From an uncultured Prevotella sp. (GTDB lineage: Bacteria > Bacteroidota > Bacteroidia > Bacteroidales > Bacteroidaceae): a stretch of DNA of 64,000 bases. A model generated the notes under the pieces. The model was given only the letters and a program-made list of their open reading frames with translations, was not told the origin of the DNA and made no database searches. Made by a program: the position numbers and the translations under genes. Of this stretch, positions 8,833-17,956 are shown piece after piece; position 1 is the stretch's first letter, and each line of letters starts with the position of its first letter. The stretch is from NCBI GenBank assembly GCA_900315635.1, contig OMZV01000006.1, positions 56,130-120,129 on the forward strand, written 5' to 3'.

Positions 8833-9420
8833 TCAATCTGCAACAGTCTTAAGCTGTTGATAAGTCTCTGAGGAGCGAAGTTTGAGCATACCACGGTGTA
8901 CCAAGTTGCGTACACAAGGGTAGTTCATATTGAGAATCTCACAAATCTCGTCATACTTACGCTGTTCGATGAAATAGAGTTTGAACGCTTTCTGCTGGCG
9001 CGGAGTAAGTTCCCTGAACAGCTTAACCACATTGGCGTGCATCCGCTCGTCGTGTTCATTTTCTATATACTTAGCCTCCGCACTCTCGTCATATCGTTTA
9101 ACCTTGAGGTCCGTGATAGGAGTGTCGGTGCTGAAAGCATAACGGCGGAACTCATCGGTCAGTCGGTTGCGCAGAGAAATGAACAGATAGCTGCCCACTT
9201 TAGTAATCTTCTGGCTTTTGCACTTTGTCAAAAGTTTGACGAAGACATCATGTACACAGTCCTTAACCAGCTCGCGGTCGGACGTCAGGCATGACCCATA
9301 GTTCAACAGCGATACTACATATAGATTATATAATGCGGTAAAGGCATTCTGATTACCATGACGATAATCATCCAAAAGCTTCAAAGCTTTTTCCTCTTTA
9401 ACAACATTTTCCGATTTCAT
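8833..9420 (-). CDS. ECF-type RNA polymerase sigma-70 factor
   Basis: A 195-residue protein with the two domains of ECF sigma factors. Region 2 spans about residues 20-95 (AFTALYNLY, VKDCVHDVFVKLL, YLFISLRNRLTDEFRR). Region 4 spans about residues 130-190 (LTPRQQKAFKLYFIEQRKYDEICEILNMN, a helix-turn-helix). It is the last gene of the minus-strand pectin operon, but a probable own promoter lies at 9473-9480. In Bacteroidetes such factors are usually paired with a membrane FecR anti-sigma factor and a SusC transporter. Here the only candidate partner is the 80-residue FecR-N-like protein just upstream. It is likely the local regulator of the locus; its targets cannot be read from the sequence. 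Confidence 0.9.
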   Translation of the reverse strand: MKSENVVKEEKALKLLDDYRHGNQNAFTALYNLYVVSLLNYGSCLTSDRELVKDCVHDVFVKLLTKCKSQKITKVGSYLFISLRNRLTDEFRRYAFSTDTPITDLKVKRYDESAEAKYIENEHDERMHANVVKLFRELTPRQQKAFKLYFIEQRKYDEICEILNMNYPCVRNLVHRGMLKLRSSETYQQLKTVAD

Positions 9421-9472
9421 GACTTGTGGTTCTTAGCCGTTAGTTTCGTATTTAGTGGTTTGTTTGATGTTG

Positions 9473-9498
9473 CAAAGATAGGGAAAAGATGTTTCAAA
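9473..9498 (-). promoter_or_regulatory. Probable promoter of the ECF sigma gene
   Basis: On the minus strand, TATCTTTG (9473-9480) fits the -7 consensus. A TTTG at 9495-9498 could be the -33 element, but the 14-base spacer is short. The start codon is 52 bases downstream. It allows the sigma gene to be expressed independently of the operon. Confidence 0.5.
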
Positions 9499-9560
9499 GG
9501 TTGGAAAAATCCGTTTTTAAATTGGGAAAAACTGATAAAAAGACGTGAAAAGTACCATTT

Positions 9561-9803
9561 TCAGTCCTTCAGGGAGAGCTGAATGCGTTTTTTCAGAGAT
9601 TCTATTTCACTTGGCGAGAACTGGCATTCCATCTCGTCAAGATGCATCAGAATATATTTTGCCTGCAGCAAATCTTTCTTTTCCTGAGGTCTACGCGCCA
9701 TGTAGCCACGCCAGTAGCGTAGCTGGGAAGACGTTCCCTCAAACACATATTTAAGGAAGTCAGTGTCCTTAAGATAAGTCAAAATGTTGTTGTTCAGAGT
9801 CAT
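9561..9803 (-). CDS. Small stand-alone protein resembling the N-terminal anti-sigma domain of FecR
   Basis: An 80-residue soluble protein with no signal peptide and no membrane segment. The pattern (DFLKYVFEGTSSQLRYWRGYMAR near residues 15-37, then KKDLLQAKYILMHLDEM, then FSPSEIESLKKRIQ) resembles the cytoplasmic N-terminal helices with which Bacteroidetes FecR-type anti-sigma factors bind ECF sigma factors. A normal FecR is about 300-400 residues and goes on with a membrane helix and periplasmic FecR domain; neither is encoded here. It lies 25 bases after the beta-helix gene and 140 bases before the sigma gene on the same strand. It may be a minimal soluble anti-sigma factor or a remnant. 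The clean open frame and context favour a real gene. Confidence 0.6.
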   Translation of the reverse strand: MTLNNNILTYLKDTDFLKYVFEGTSSQLRYWRGYMARRPQEKKDLLQAKYILMHLDEMECQFSPSEIESLKKRIQLSLKD

Positions 9804-9827
9804 TAGGCAAAATATATTCAGTCCGTT

Positions 9828-12794
9828 TTACTTGCTATTTCTTATCCAATAGATTCCATGCTTCACTGTTCCGAGTCCGCTTGCAGAGCCAATCTTCATT
9901 GGTTTGCTTATCACGCCGGTCTTCTCATCAATAGAACTGACGATGAGAGAGCCCTTCGGAAGAGTCATATTCACGTCAGCCGATTCACTGTCGACATAAA
10001 CAAGAGATTCCCCTTCGTTATTAGACAAGACGTAAACGCCGTCCTGTGAGCTGACAGGATCCATTGTTGCGACATTCTTAAGGAATCCTTCGTCAGTCAT
10101 TGGTATTACCGGACAGCTACCGCCTGCCATCAGCACAGCCCATCCGAACTGGTCGTAGCCACTGCCATAATATACCACAGCCTTGTCCTGCCACTTGTCA
10201 CGGCACTCACGGACGCACTTATATACATCCTTGAATGTCACCTTTCCAGGACGCATACGGCGGAAATACTGACGCGGAGCCATGTTCTTTCCACCTAACG
10301 GAGCATAGAGTCCCTTGCTTGTTTGCCACCACTGCTCGATATTTATAATGTCAACAGTCTTGGAAAGAACGGGGTCTTGCATGATGGAATCCTGTATGTT
10401 CTTATTGCAAGAGAGCGCTACGAGAGCATGCTTGCCCGTCTTCTGTTCCCATTCGGCTACAGTCTGAAGCCAGAACTTAGTGAAATGGTAAGGTCCGGTG
10501 TATTCTTCTCCGATGGAATGGACGATATTTGGCTCATCAGCAAAGGCATCGAGCATATTCAGGATGTACTGACGATGGAGCCGAGCCATAGTCGGATTGG
10601 CAGTATTGTAGAAGTATTCAGCCATGTAAATACGCTTATCTCCGGCAAAAGGAACAGGCTCCGGGAATACCGTTCCATTGATATTGTTGACCGGACGCCA
10701 AGGACAATCGACCCAATGGGCACCCGCTTCAAGGATGTTATGCTGGAAATAATGCTGGTTGAGGATAATCGTTCCATTGTCGGCGGTTGCCTCAGCGAGC
10801 TTCTTCACACGGTAGATATACCACTTGTTAATCTTTGTAAGGTCGTATTTGCTCAGTCCGTCCCATGCCGTTCCCTGTCCACTTCGTGCGAAAGTCTGCT
10901 CATAGAACGGAGCCCAGACGTCACCATTACGGCGACGAATGCGCTCATGGTCGTCACGACGGCGGTCATACCAGAGACCATAGTTCTGATTGAACCACGC
11001 TATATGGCGGGCTTTTAAGTGAGAAGCGACGCTGTCAATGCGGGTGGTTGTGCCCTGACCTTCCATTCCCGGGACGAAGCGGGTGACTCCGTCAGCCATC
11101 TTCGGGAAGGCTGAATAGCGAACACGACCGTTCCACCAAGGGGCGTTCTGACGGCGGCCGACGATGAGAGAGCTGTCGAGGAGAAGGTGGCCGTGGGAGA
11201 GGGAGTAGTGGGGAGTACAGGCATTATAGGCAGAATGGGCATGGGGGACATAAGAGGCTTTTAATGGAAGGATACTGGCTGCGAGACGGGCACTGTCAAT
11301 CCACATCTTCATAGTGGTTCGTGGGAGGCGGGCTAGCTCCACCATCTGCTGAGCCTGGTCGTAAGTCGGGTTGTTGGAGACGGAGTTGAGCTGACGCTCA
11401 AGAGTGTGGCAAATTATCGATGAATTCGCCGAATCTGTGCGTTTTGCCAGCTCTGAGGCAAAAAGACTCCAAGGCTTAACATGGTTGTTACACTCAGCAA
11501 ACGAGCCATTGCCATTGAACTGAGACCAGCAACCATAGACATAGTTGTTGCTTCCGTCAGGAATGCTGTCGGCAAAGATGCCTGAAGCAGTACACTGATA
11601 AGCCGTTCCGTTGGATGAAGTAAAGCCCGAGCCATAGCCCTCAAGTCCGATATTGTTGAGCTTTATGTCGTTTCCATCGATGTTTACGCAGTCGAAAAGC
11701 AATCCGGTGCACCACGGTCCGAGAGAACCACTGAATCCAAACGACTCATAGCTGTCACACTGTGAGAACACATTCGGTCCTGCCGCACACAATCCCGCAG
11801 CAAAATCGTGGATGCCATGCTCAGAGTAAAGGCGCTGGAACAGGCAACGCTCACCCATGCAATAGAATGTCCGACGACGATAACCTCCAATCTCTGACAC
11901 CGGGTCAGTAGATATACAGTCCTCGACGGTTATCTGAGAAGCTGTCCGCTGAGTGACCACAGCCGATCCGGCGAGATGCCGGAAGTTGATCATCCGAACC
12001 CAACAATCAGTTGAGTTGGCTACATAGACACCGTCCCAAGCATGGTTCTCGTCCATTGGATTGGTGCTGTCGGTTTCAGAGTCGATAGTGAGATTCTCTA
12101 TACCTGAGTTCTGAACCCGTTTGTCCGAAATAACCTTAATAATTCGGACTTCACCAAGTTGAGCCTCAGACATGCTCAGAGGAACATCAAACTCGATGGA
12201 TTCGCCGTTTTTTGAAGCAATACGCCGAGTCCACCAGATGTCGATCTCGCCCGGATGCCAGCCCCAATAGCCGAGATCCTTGCCTCCGCCGAAATCACCA
12301 CAACCGAGTTTCTGAATCCATTCTTTTGTCGACGGACGCCACACAATGACGTTATCGCCAACCTTTGCAGCCGCCGGAGAGATTGTATCGCCGGTGACAA
12401 GACCTTCCCGTCCTTCGATGTAGACAACCGCTCCACGGTCTACACCTTTCTTATATAGTACCGTCTCAGAGCGTCCTGAGCCACGGAGGACGATGCCGTC
12501 AGCATTGATTCGCAATGGCTCCGACAGTTCAAAAGTTCCCTTTCCAAGCAGGATGGCTCCACGAAGCCCAGTCTTCTTGTCCACCTTTCGCCTTGCCAGC
12601 TCATCGATGGCAGCCTGAATACGTGCACTCTGGTCGCCACTTTGCCAGTCGACATAGATAGCAACGGGCGCAGCCGGGACAGGCTGAGCCGACTGCTTAT
12701 AGCCTACCTGCGAATAATCAAGTGGAAAAGATTGGGCTTCCGACGGCACAACGACCGCCAGAAGCGCAGCTATGAAAAAGAGAATTTTATGCAT
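9828..12794 (-). CDS. Secreted beta-helix + barrel fusion protein (DUF6298-like), activity unknown
   Basis: A 988-residue protein with a signal peptide (residues 1-20). Residues about 45-430 form a pectate-lyase-type right-handed beta-helix (IQAAIDELARRK, GAILLGKGTFELSEPL, many N/G-rich turns). A helical linker follows at about 430-520. Residues about 560-900 look like a (beta/alpha)8-type domain of the DUF6298 kind, with candidate acidic residues in SIGEEYTGP and IINIEQWW. A small beta-domain ends the protein. The fold suggests a pectin-active lyase or hydrolase in one or both halves, but I know of no characterised activity. It lies in an operon with PL1 and DUF3826 genes (42 bases after the latter), which supports a role on pectin fragments. 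Confidence 0.65.
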   Translation of the reverse strand: MHKILFFIAALLAVVVPSEAQSFPLDYSQVGYKQSAQPVPAAPVAIYVDWQSGDQSARIQAAIDELARRKVDKKTGLRGAILLGKGTFELSEPLRINADGIVLRGSGRSETVLYKKGVDRGAVVYIEGREGLVTGDTISPAAAKVGDNVIVWRPSTKEWIQKLGCGDFGGGKDLGYWGWHPGEIDIWWTRRIASKNGESIEFDVPLSMSEAQLGEVRIIKVISDKRVQNSGIENLTIDSETDSTNPMDENHAWDGVYVANSTDCWVRMINFRHLAGSAVVTQRTASQITVEDCISTDPVSEIGGYRRRTFYCMGERCLFQRLYSEHGIHDFAAGLCAAGPNVFSQCDSYESFGFSGSLGPWCTGLLFDCVNIDGNDIKLNNIGLEGYGSGFTSSNGTAYQCTASGIFADSIPDGSNNYVYGCWSQFNGNGSFAECNNHVKPWSLFASELAKRTDSANSSIICHTLERQLNSVSNNPTYDQAQQMVELARLPRTTMKMWIDSARLAASILPLKASYVPHAHSAYNACTPHYSLSHGHLLLDSSLIVGRRQNAPWWNGRVRYSAFPKMADGVTRFVPGMEGQGTTTRIDSVASHLKARHIAWFNQNYGLWYDRRRDDHERIRRRNGDVWAPFYEQTFARSGQGTAWDGLSKYDLTKINKWYIYRVKKLAEATADNGTIILNQHYFQHNILEAGAHWVDCPWRPVNNINGTVFPEPVPFAGDKRIYMAEYFYNTANPTMARLHRQYILNMLDAFADEPNIVHSIGEEYTGPYHFTKFWLQTVAEWEQKTGKHALVALSCNKNIQDSIMQDPVLSKTVDIINIEQWWQTSKGLYAPLGGKNMAPRQYFRRMRPGKVTFKDVYKCVRECRDKWQDKAVVYYGSGYDQFGWAVLMAGGSCPVIPMTDEGFLKNVATMDPVSSQDGVYVLSNNEGESLVYVDSESADVNMTLPKGSLIVSSIDEKTGVISKPMKIGSASGLGTVKHGIYWIRNSK

Positions 12795-12836
12795 TTCGAA
12801 TCATTATGAGCCGTCAGACGGCAGTCATATCCTTTA

Positions 12837-13445
12837 TTATTTGTTCTTCTTTGCAGCCTCGATGCGCTTGTACCAAGCCTGACGCTCAGCGTCGAGGTCG
12901 TATCCCCGCTTTGAGAGCCAGTTGTTGATGCGACCCTTGTACTTGCCGAACCAAGCATGTTTCGACTTTGCATCAGGAGCATCGATAGCAAACTCACGGG
13001 CTTCCTTGAGCCAGTTGAGAATCTGAAGTTTCTCGTTTTCCTTCAAGGTAGGAATCATCTCGAGGTGAGCCTGATAGGTCTTCGGCACGACACCGTAGGT
13101 CATTCCGTCCTTAATCTGCTCTATCTGATGGTCGTCGAGATAGTTGGCTAGATCGGCAGCAAACTCGAAATGATGCTTGTAGAGCTCTGCATCGCGAGCC
13201 GGTTGCTCCTTGAACTTCTCGTCGATGTCGTTTATCTTGAAGTAACGATTGCAGACGATATTGAGTACGTTGGCGTAAGTTGCCTTGTCGGAGAGCTTCA
13301 GGGCATCGACAATCTTCGTGCTGCGGGAGACGATGGTGTTGACATAAGAGGCATCGCGACCGGCGGAGTCGAGGGCAACCTGCTGGGCTGATGTTGCTAA
13401 GCAACTTCCTACACAACAGAGGAAAAGTAATAAAATGCGTTTCAT
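12837..13445 (-). CDS. Exported DUF3826 protein
   Basis: A 202-residue protein with a signal peptide (residues 1-20, ending ATSAQ). The remainder is mostly helical and rich in charged residues (ADLANYLDDHQIEQIKDGMTYGVV, LQILNWLKEAREFAIDA), matching the DUF3826 family that commonly accompanies pectate lyases in Bacteroidetes. It starts 10 bases after the PL1 stop codon, so the two are probably translated from one mRNA. No catalytic motif is recognisable. It may bind or process lyase products, but the function is unknown. Confidence 0.75.
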   Translation of the reverse strand: MKRILLLFLCCVGSCLATSAQQVALDSAGRDASYVNTIVSRSTKIVDALKLSDKATYANVLNIVCNRYFKINDIDEKFKEQPARDAELYKHHFEFAADLANYLDDHQIEQIKDGMTYGVVPKTYQAHLEMIPTLKENEKLQILNWLKEAREFAIDAPDAKSKHAWFGKYKGRINNWLSKRGYDLDAERQAWYKRIEAAKKNK

Positions 13446-13455
13446 AATTATTATC

Positions 13456-15198
13456 CTAATCTACTCCACCACGCTCCTCGAGAGTATCGTGGTTGTTCTT
13501 GAGGTCAGTCCAGTCGACCTTCTTGTGGGTATCGATGCCGTTGATGTACTTCTCGATGTTGGTGTAGCCATCGCCGTTGATGTCACCATTGGCATCCGAC
13601 GGGTCGTTAGGATTCAGTCCGTTGGCTATCTCCCAGTCGTCAGGCATACCGTCGCCATCGCTGTCCTTACGTGGCTTGCCCTTGTACTCAGGGTAACCGC
13701 CCATCTGGCGAGGGTCTGTTATGATACCGAGTTTGTAAGAGTCGTTGCCAAGACGGCGGTACTTGAAGAGACCGTCCTTGTTCTGAGACTTTGGTGACAG
13801 TCCCCAAACATCACCGTAAGGATTGTCCTTCGGGAGTTTTTTGACATAGTAAGGCTGGCCGGTGCGTACCTCATCGATGACATGCTGGTCGACAATATCA
13901 CGCTTTGGCAGCGTTGCTCCGACATGGTTGAGGACATAATCGAATGTCTGCTCCTTAGGAAGGATAGTCATGTAAGGCATCACGAACGGCTCGTCCGAGC
14001 GCATCAGAGCCTTGATAGTGTCAGGGAAGTCGTTGTAACCATTGATTTTATCGCCAATCTGGATACCTCCGTCCCAGTTGTCCTTGGTAACTCGCTCATT
14101 GCCTTCCATGATGTTTCCGCTTGCGTAAACGCGTCCGTACTGCGGATAAGGGAAGAGTTTGTTGCTTCGGCTCTCGGATTTCACGATACGCCAGCCCACC
14201 GGCTGATCCTTAGGAGTGACTGGTCCCGGCTTGTAGTAGTTGTTGATGAAGTTCGACATAGTGGAATACTCACCACCATCAGCCGTGCGGTGCATCCAGT
14301 TGTAGACGATATTGTTGACGAAGTTGAACACTCCACCCCATCCGATAGACGGGTTACGACCTGTGTTGTCAGCCCAGAGGTTACGCATGAAGGTAGTATT
14401 CTCACCGCCGATAGTCGAACCAAAGGCATGGTTGTACGTATCGAGAGCCTTCGCCGAGATAGTATTCTGAATGGTAACATTGACTGTCGGCTCCTTACGC
14501 TTGCCGAACTTGTCGCCCAAAGAGAACATGTGACGATAGAAAGAGATGTTTTCATCGAGTCCCCACTCGCAAGAGCAGTGGTCTATCATGATGTTTCCGA
14601 CAGGATTTCCACCGAACGAATCCTCACGATACCACACATGGGTGTTACCCCTGCGGAAGCGCATGTGGCGGACGATAACATCATGGGTGTCGACCTGGAA
14701 GCTCTCACCGGCAATGCAAACACCGTCGCCGGGAGCTGTCTGACCGGCTATCGTGATGTAAGGAGCACGGACAATGATAGGTGTCTTCAGCCTGATTATA
14801 CCGCTGACATTGAACACGATGATACGGGCACCACCCTGTTCGCAAGCCCAGCGGAACGACCCCGGACCATCGTCATTGAGGTTTGTAACGACAAGAACCT
14901 TGCCGCCACGACCGCCGAACGTGTACATACCGCCGCCTTCAGCACCCGGGAAAGCAGGAATCTTTGCCTGCTTGAGGTCGTAAGGACGGAAAGCCCATGG
15001 CACATAAGGACGTCCGTGCATAGCTTCGGACTCAATTATAGGGAATGCTACAGCCCAGGCACTATCGCTATGGGCAGTCCACGCAGCCTGAAGAGAGTCA
15101 AATCTTGCCTGAGCCTCTTGTGTAATCTGCGGATACTGTGCGCTGGCAGCCAACGAGACAGCCAGCGAACATGTTGCCAAAAAAAGTCTTGATTTCAT
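13456..15198 (-). CDS. Secreted pectate lyase-like protein (PL1 type) with calcium-repeat tail
   Basis: A 580-residue protein; the start at 15198 (MKSRLFLATC) is chosen because it gives a clean signal peptide (residues 1-21). Residues about 70-440 form a PL1-type right-handed beta-helix: FPGAEGGGMYTFGGRGGKV, then DDGPGSFRWACEQGGARIIVF, then IMIDHCSCEWGLDENIS. The tail (about 505-555) carries a thrombospondin type 3-like calcium motif, DSDGDGMPDDWEIANG, followed by DINGDGYTNIEKY. The family cleaves polygalacturonan by beta-elimination, so it should open pectin backbones at the surface or in the periplasm. It is first in a minus-strand operon and divergent from GH95, sharing a spacer that holds a 22-bp repeat array. 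Confidence 0.85.
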   Translation of the reverse strand: MKSRLFLATCSLAVSLAASAQYPQITQEAQARFDSLQAAWTAHSDSAWAVAFPIIESEAMHGRPYVPWAFRPYDLKQAKIPAFPGAEGGGMYTFGGRGGKVLVVTNLNDDGPGSFRWACEQGGARIIVFNVSGIIRLKTPIIVRAPYITIAGQTAPGDGVCIAGESFQVDTHDVIVRHMRFRRGNTHVWYREDSFGGNPVGNIMIDHCSCEWGLDENISFYRHMFSLGDKFGKRKEPTVNVTIQNTISAKALDTYNHAFGSTIGGENTTFMRNLWADNTGRNPSIGWGGVFNFVNNIVYNWMHRTADGGEYSTMSNFINNYYKPGPVTPKDQPVGWRIVKSESRSNKLFPYPQYGRVYASGNIMEGNERVTKDNWDGGIQIGDKINGYNDFPDTIKALMRSDEPFVMPYMTILPKEQTFDYVLNHVGATLPKRDIVDQHVIDEVRTGQPYYVKKLPKDNPYGDVWGLSPKSQNKDGLFKYRRLGNDSYKLGIITDPRQMGGYPEYKGKPRKDSDGDGMPDDWEIANGLNPNDPSDANGDINGDGYTNIEKYINGIDTHKKVDWTDLKNNHDTLEERGGVD

Positions 15199-15265
15199 GT
15201 TATTGAACGTTATTGTTTTTGTTATAATGACGGACAAGTAAATCGTTTGTAATCTAGCCGATTTG

Positions 15266-15353
15266 TAAAAGATACCCAATTAGCTTGTAAAAGAGACCGA
15301 ATCAGAAGCTAAAAGATACCCGATTAGAAGCTAAAAGATGCCCAATTAGAAAG
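15266..15353. repeat. Four-copy 22-bp tandem array (TAAAAGATACC type)
   Basis: The core TAAAAGA(T/G)(A/G)CC recurs at 15266, 15288, 15310 and 15332, exactly 22 bases apart, each followed by an A/T-rich ATTAG or ATCAG block. The array is flanked by TGATTATCAA at 15355. It lies in the divergent promoter region of the PL1 and GH95 genes. Related arrays occur at 33605-33748 and 62617-62704. Confidence 0.85.
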
Positions 15354-15432
15354 TGATTGATTATCAACAATATTTTCAACGCCGACTGACGACAAAACCG
15401 ATGGTTGTCCGTCACAATAATAAACATAATCT

Positions 15433-17895
15433 ATGAAGGAACTTACTAAGGCATATCTCGCCACATTCTTATTATTTCTGCTTGCCGTACCGGCTCTGGC
15501 GCAATATAAATTATGGTATAACGCACCCGCTCAGGTATGGACCGACGCCCTGCCGCTAGGCAACGGACGACTCGGGGCGATGGTCTATGGCATTCCGGGA
15601 ACCGAGCGCATCGGGCTCAACGAGGAGACGATATGGTCGGGGCAGCCGAACGACAATGCCAACAAAGCGGCTTTAAAGGCTATACCGGAGATTCAGCGGC
15701 TACTCTTTAGCGGCAAATACCGTGAGGCTCAGGACATGGCTTCGGCGAAAGTAATGTCGGCTACAAACTGGGGAATGGCTTACCAGACCTTCGGCGACGT
15801 GTATATCTCAATGCCGAACGCCACCAACTACACCAATTACTACCGTGAGCTGAGTCTCGACTCAGCCATTGCCACGACACGCTATACCGCCAATGGCGTG
15901 ACATTCACCCGTGAGGTGATAACAAATTTTGCCGATAATGTCATTCAGGTGCACCTCACGGCAAGCAAGCCGGGACAGCTGACATTCAATGCCAACTTCA
16001 CTTCTCCACACGAGGATGTCATCATCAAGAGTGAGGGCAATGAGGTAACGCTGCTCGGAGTGAGCTCAAAGCTTGAGGGCTGCAAGGGCAAGGTGCGCTT
16101 CATGGGGCGAATGGCTGCAGATATCGAAGGCGGAAGTCAGCAATCGAGGGACGGAGTCCTGTCGGTCAATGGTGCCAACGAAGCCACATTATATATATCT
16201 ATTGCTACAAATTTCGTAAACTATCAGGATATTTCAGGTGATGAATCGGCTAAATCGGAGAGTCTGTTGCGCAAGGCAATGGCACAGAACTATACCGAGA
16301 GCAAGCATGAGCACATAGCAAAATTCCGCTCATTCATGACCCGCACGACACTCAATCTCGGACCGGATAAATACGCAAGTCTGCCCACCGACGAACGTCT
16401 TATCGCATTTAAGGACCACGACGACAACTGGCTTTGTGCCACTTACTTCACCTTCGGACGCTATCTGCTCATCTGTTCGTCACAACCCGGCGGTCAGGCT
16501 GCCAACCTGCAAGGTATTTGGAATGATAAGATGTTCCCGTCATGGGACTCGAAATACACCACGAACATCAACCTCGAGATGAACTACTGGCCATCGGAGC
16601 CGACGAATCTCACCGACCTCAACGAGCCTTTGTTCCGATTGATTCGTGAAGTCAGCACGACAGGTGCCAACACGGCGAAGGTCATGTATGGCAAGGATGG
16701 CTGGGTTCTGCACCACAACACCGACATCTGGCGAGTCACCGGAGGCATCGACCACGCGCCAAGCGGTATGTGGATGATGGGCGGAGCATGGCTTTCGGCT
16801 CACCTCTGGCAGCATTATCTGTTCACGGGCGACCGCCAGTTCCTTGCAAAAGCCTATCCGATAATGAAAGGCGCGGCGCGGTTCCTCGACGAAATGCTCA
16901 TCAAGGAGCCAAAGGACGGCTATCTCGTGATTGCGCCTTCGGTATCGCCGGAGAACATCCATCCGTCGCCCGACGGGAAGATTGCCATCACTTATGGCAC
17001 ATCAATGGACAATGAGCTCATCTATGAACTATTTAATAATGTGTCAGAGGCAAGCAAGATTCTTGGCGTTGACGACACGCTGGCAACTCATTTACAAAAG
17101 CGTCTGGCTCTGATGGCGCCAATGCAGATTGGCAAATGGGGTCAGTTGCAGGAGTGGTTGCGTGATTGGGATGATCCTAACGACACACACCGGCACGTAA
17201 GTCACCTCTACGGGTTGTTCCCGGGAAGCCAAATCTCGCCTTACCGCACGCCTGAGCTCTGTTCGGCAGCACGCACATCGTTAATCCACCGGGGCGATCC
17301 GAGCACTGGTTGGTCGATGGGATGGAAGGTTTGTCTGTGGGCGCGGCTCCTCGATGGCAATCATGCTTACAAGCTAATCCACGACCAGCTGACTCTCACT
17401 GACGACCGATTCCTTGCTTATGGGACAAACAAGAAAAAGGGCGGAACGTACCGCAACCTCTTCGATGCTCATCCGCCATTCCAGATTGACGGTAATTTCG
17501 GTTGCACGGCGGGTATCAGTGAGATGCTTGTTCAGAGTCAGGATGGCTGTGTAAACATTCTCCCTGCCCTGCCCGATGCGTGGAAAGCAACCGGCGAAGT
17601 TCGAGGACTGAAGACCCGCGGAGGCTTCGAGATAGTCGACTTGCAGTGGAAGAACGGTGTCATCACACGGCTGACGGTTCACTCATCGGTCGGTGGCAAT
17701 CTCCGTCTGCGTGTTCCTCAGGCTCTCAAAGGCTTCAAGAAGGCGCATGGCAGCAATCCTAACGAGTTCTTTGTCCTGCCAGCCCCGAAGCCGGTTCTGA
17801 ATCACTCAGAGGCGAAATTGGACGTAGTAAAACTTCCAAAGACCTACGTCTATGATATTCATAGCCGCGCAGGAGAGACTCTGAGGATAATATAA
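15433..17895 (+). CDS. Secreted GH95 glycosidase (probable alpha-L-galactosidase/fucosidase)
   Basis: An 820-residue protein with a signal peptide (residues 1-23, ending ALAQ). The GH95 hallmarks are clear: the N-terminal beta-domain motif WTDALPLGNGRLGAMVYG, the NLQGIWND and TNINLEMNYW blocks in the (alpha/alpha)6 barrel, and APSVSPEN, carrying the likely acid Glu. The C-terminal block is FQIDGNFGCTAGISEMLVQS. GH95 enzymes remove terminal alpha-L-fucose or alpha-L-galactose by inversion. In RG-II the B. thetaiotaomicron GH95 is an alpha-L-galactosidase acting on side chain A, which is the favoured reading here. It is the first gene of the long plus-strand run, with GH140 61 bases downstream. 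Confidence 0.9.
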   Translation: MKELTKAYLATFLLFLLAVPALAQYKLWYNAPAQVWTDALPLGNGRLGAMVYGIPGTERIGLNEETIWSGQPNDNANKAALKAIPEIQRLLFSGKYREAQDMASAKVMSATNWGMAYQTFGDVYISMPNATNYTNYYRELSLDSAIATTRYTANGVTFTREVITNFADNVIQVHLTASKPGQLTFNANFTSPHEDVIIKSEGNEVTLLGVSSKLEGCKGKVRFMGRMAADIEGGSQQSRDGVLSVNGANEATLYISIATNFVNYQDISGDESAKSESLLRKAMAQNYTESKHEHIAKFRSFMTRTTLNLGPDKYASLPTDERLIAFKDHDDNWLCATYFTFGRYLLICSSQPGGQAANLQGIWNDKMFPSWDSKYTTNINLEMNYWPSEPTNLTDLNEPLFRLIREVSTTGANTAKVMYGKDGWVLHHNTDIWRVTGGIDHAPSGMWMMGGAWLSAHLWQHYLFTGDRQFLAKAYPIMKGAARFLDEMLIKEPKDGYLVIAPSVSPENIHPSPDGKIAITYGTSMDNELIYELFNNVSEASKILGVDDTLATHLQKRLALMAPMQIGKWGQLQEWLRDWDDPNDTHRHVSHLYGLFPGSQISPYRTPELCSAARTSLIHRGDPSTGWSMGWKVCLWARLLDGNHAYKLIHDQLTLTDDRFLAYGTNKKKGGTYRNLFDAHPPFQIDGNFGCTAGISEMLVQSQDGCVNILPALPDAWKATGEVRGLKTRGGFEIVDLQWKNGVITRLTVHSSVGGNLRLRVPQALKGFKKAHGSNPNEFFVLPAPKPVLNHSEAKLDVVKLPKTYVYDIHSRAGETLRII

Positions 17896-17956
17896 TGAGT
17901 TTTATTCCACACAGAATCACAGATAACACAGATTTTACACAGATAACAAATATATA

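Noticed and set aside
15266-15353. Regularly spaced repeats considered as a CRISPR array
   Set aside because: The period is only 22 bases, with no unique spacers of 26-50 bases and no cas genes nearby. The same holds for the arrays at 26015, 33604, 50327 and 62617.
17905-17955. Short direct repeats CACAGATAACA (17918 and 17938) and, at 19442-19500, CTAGATAATC
   Set aside because: Two copies of simple A/T-rich words each; noted as spacer repeats but too short and few to call elements.
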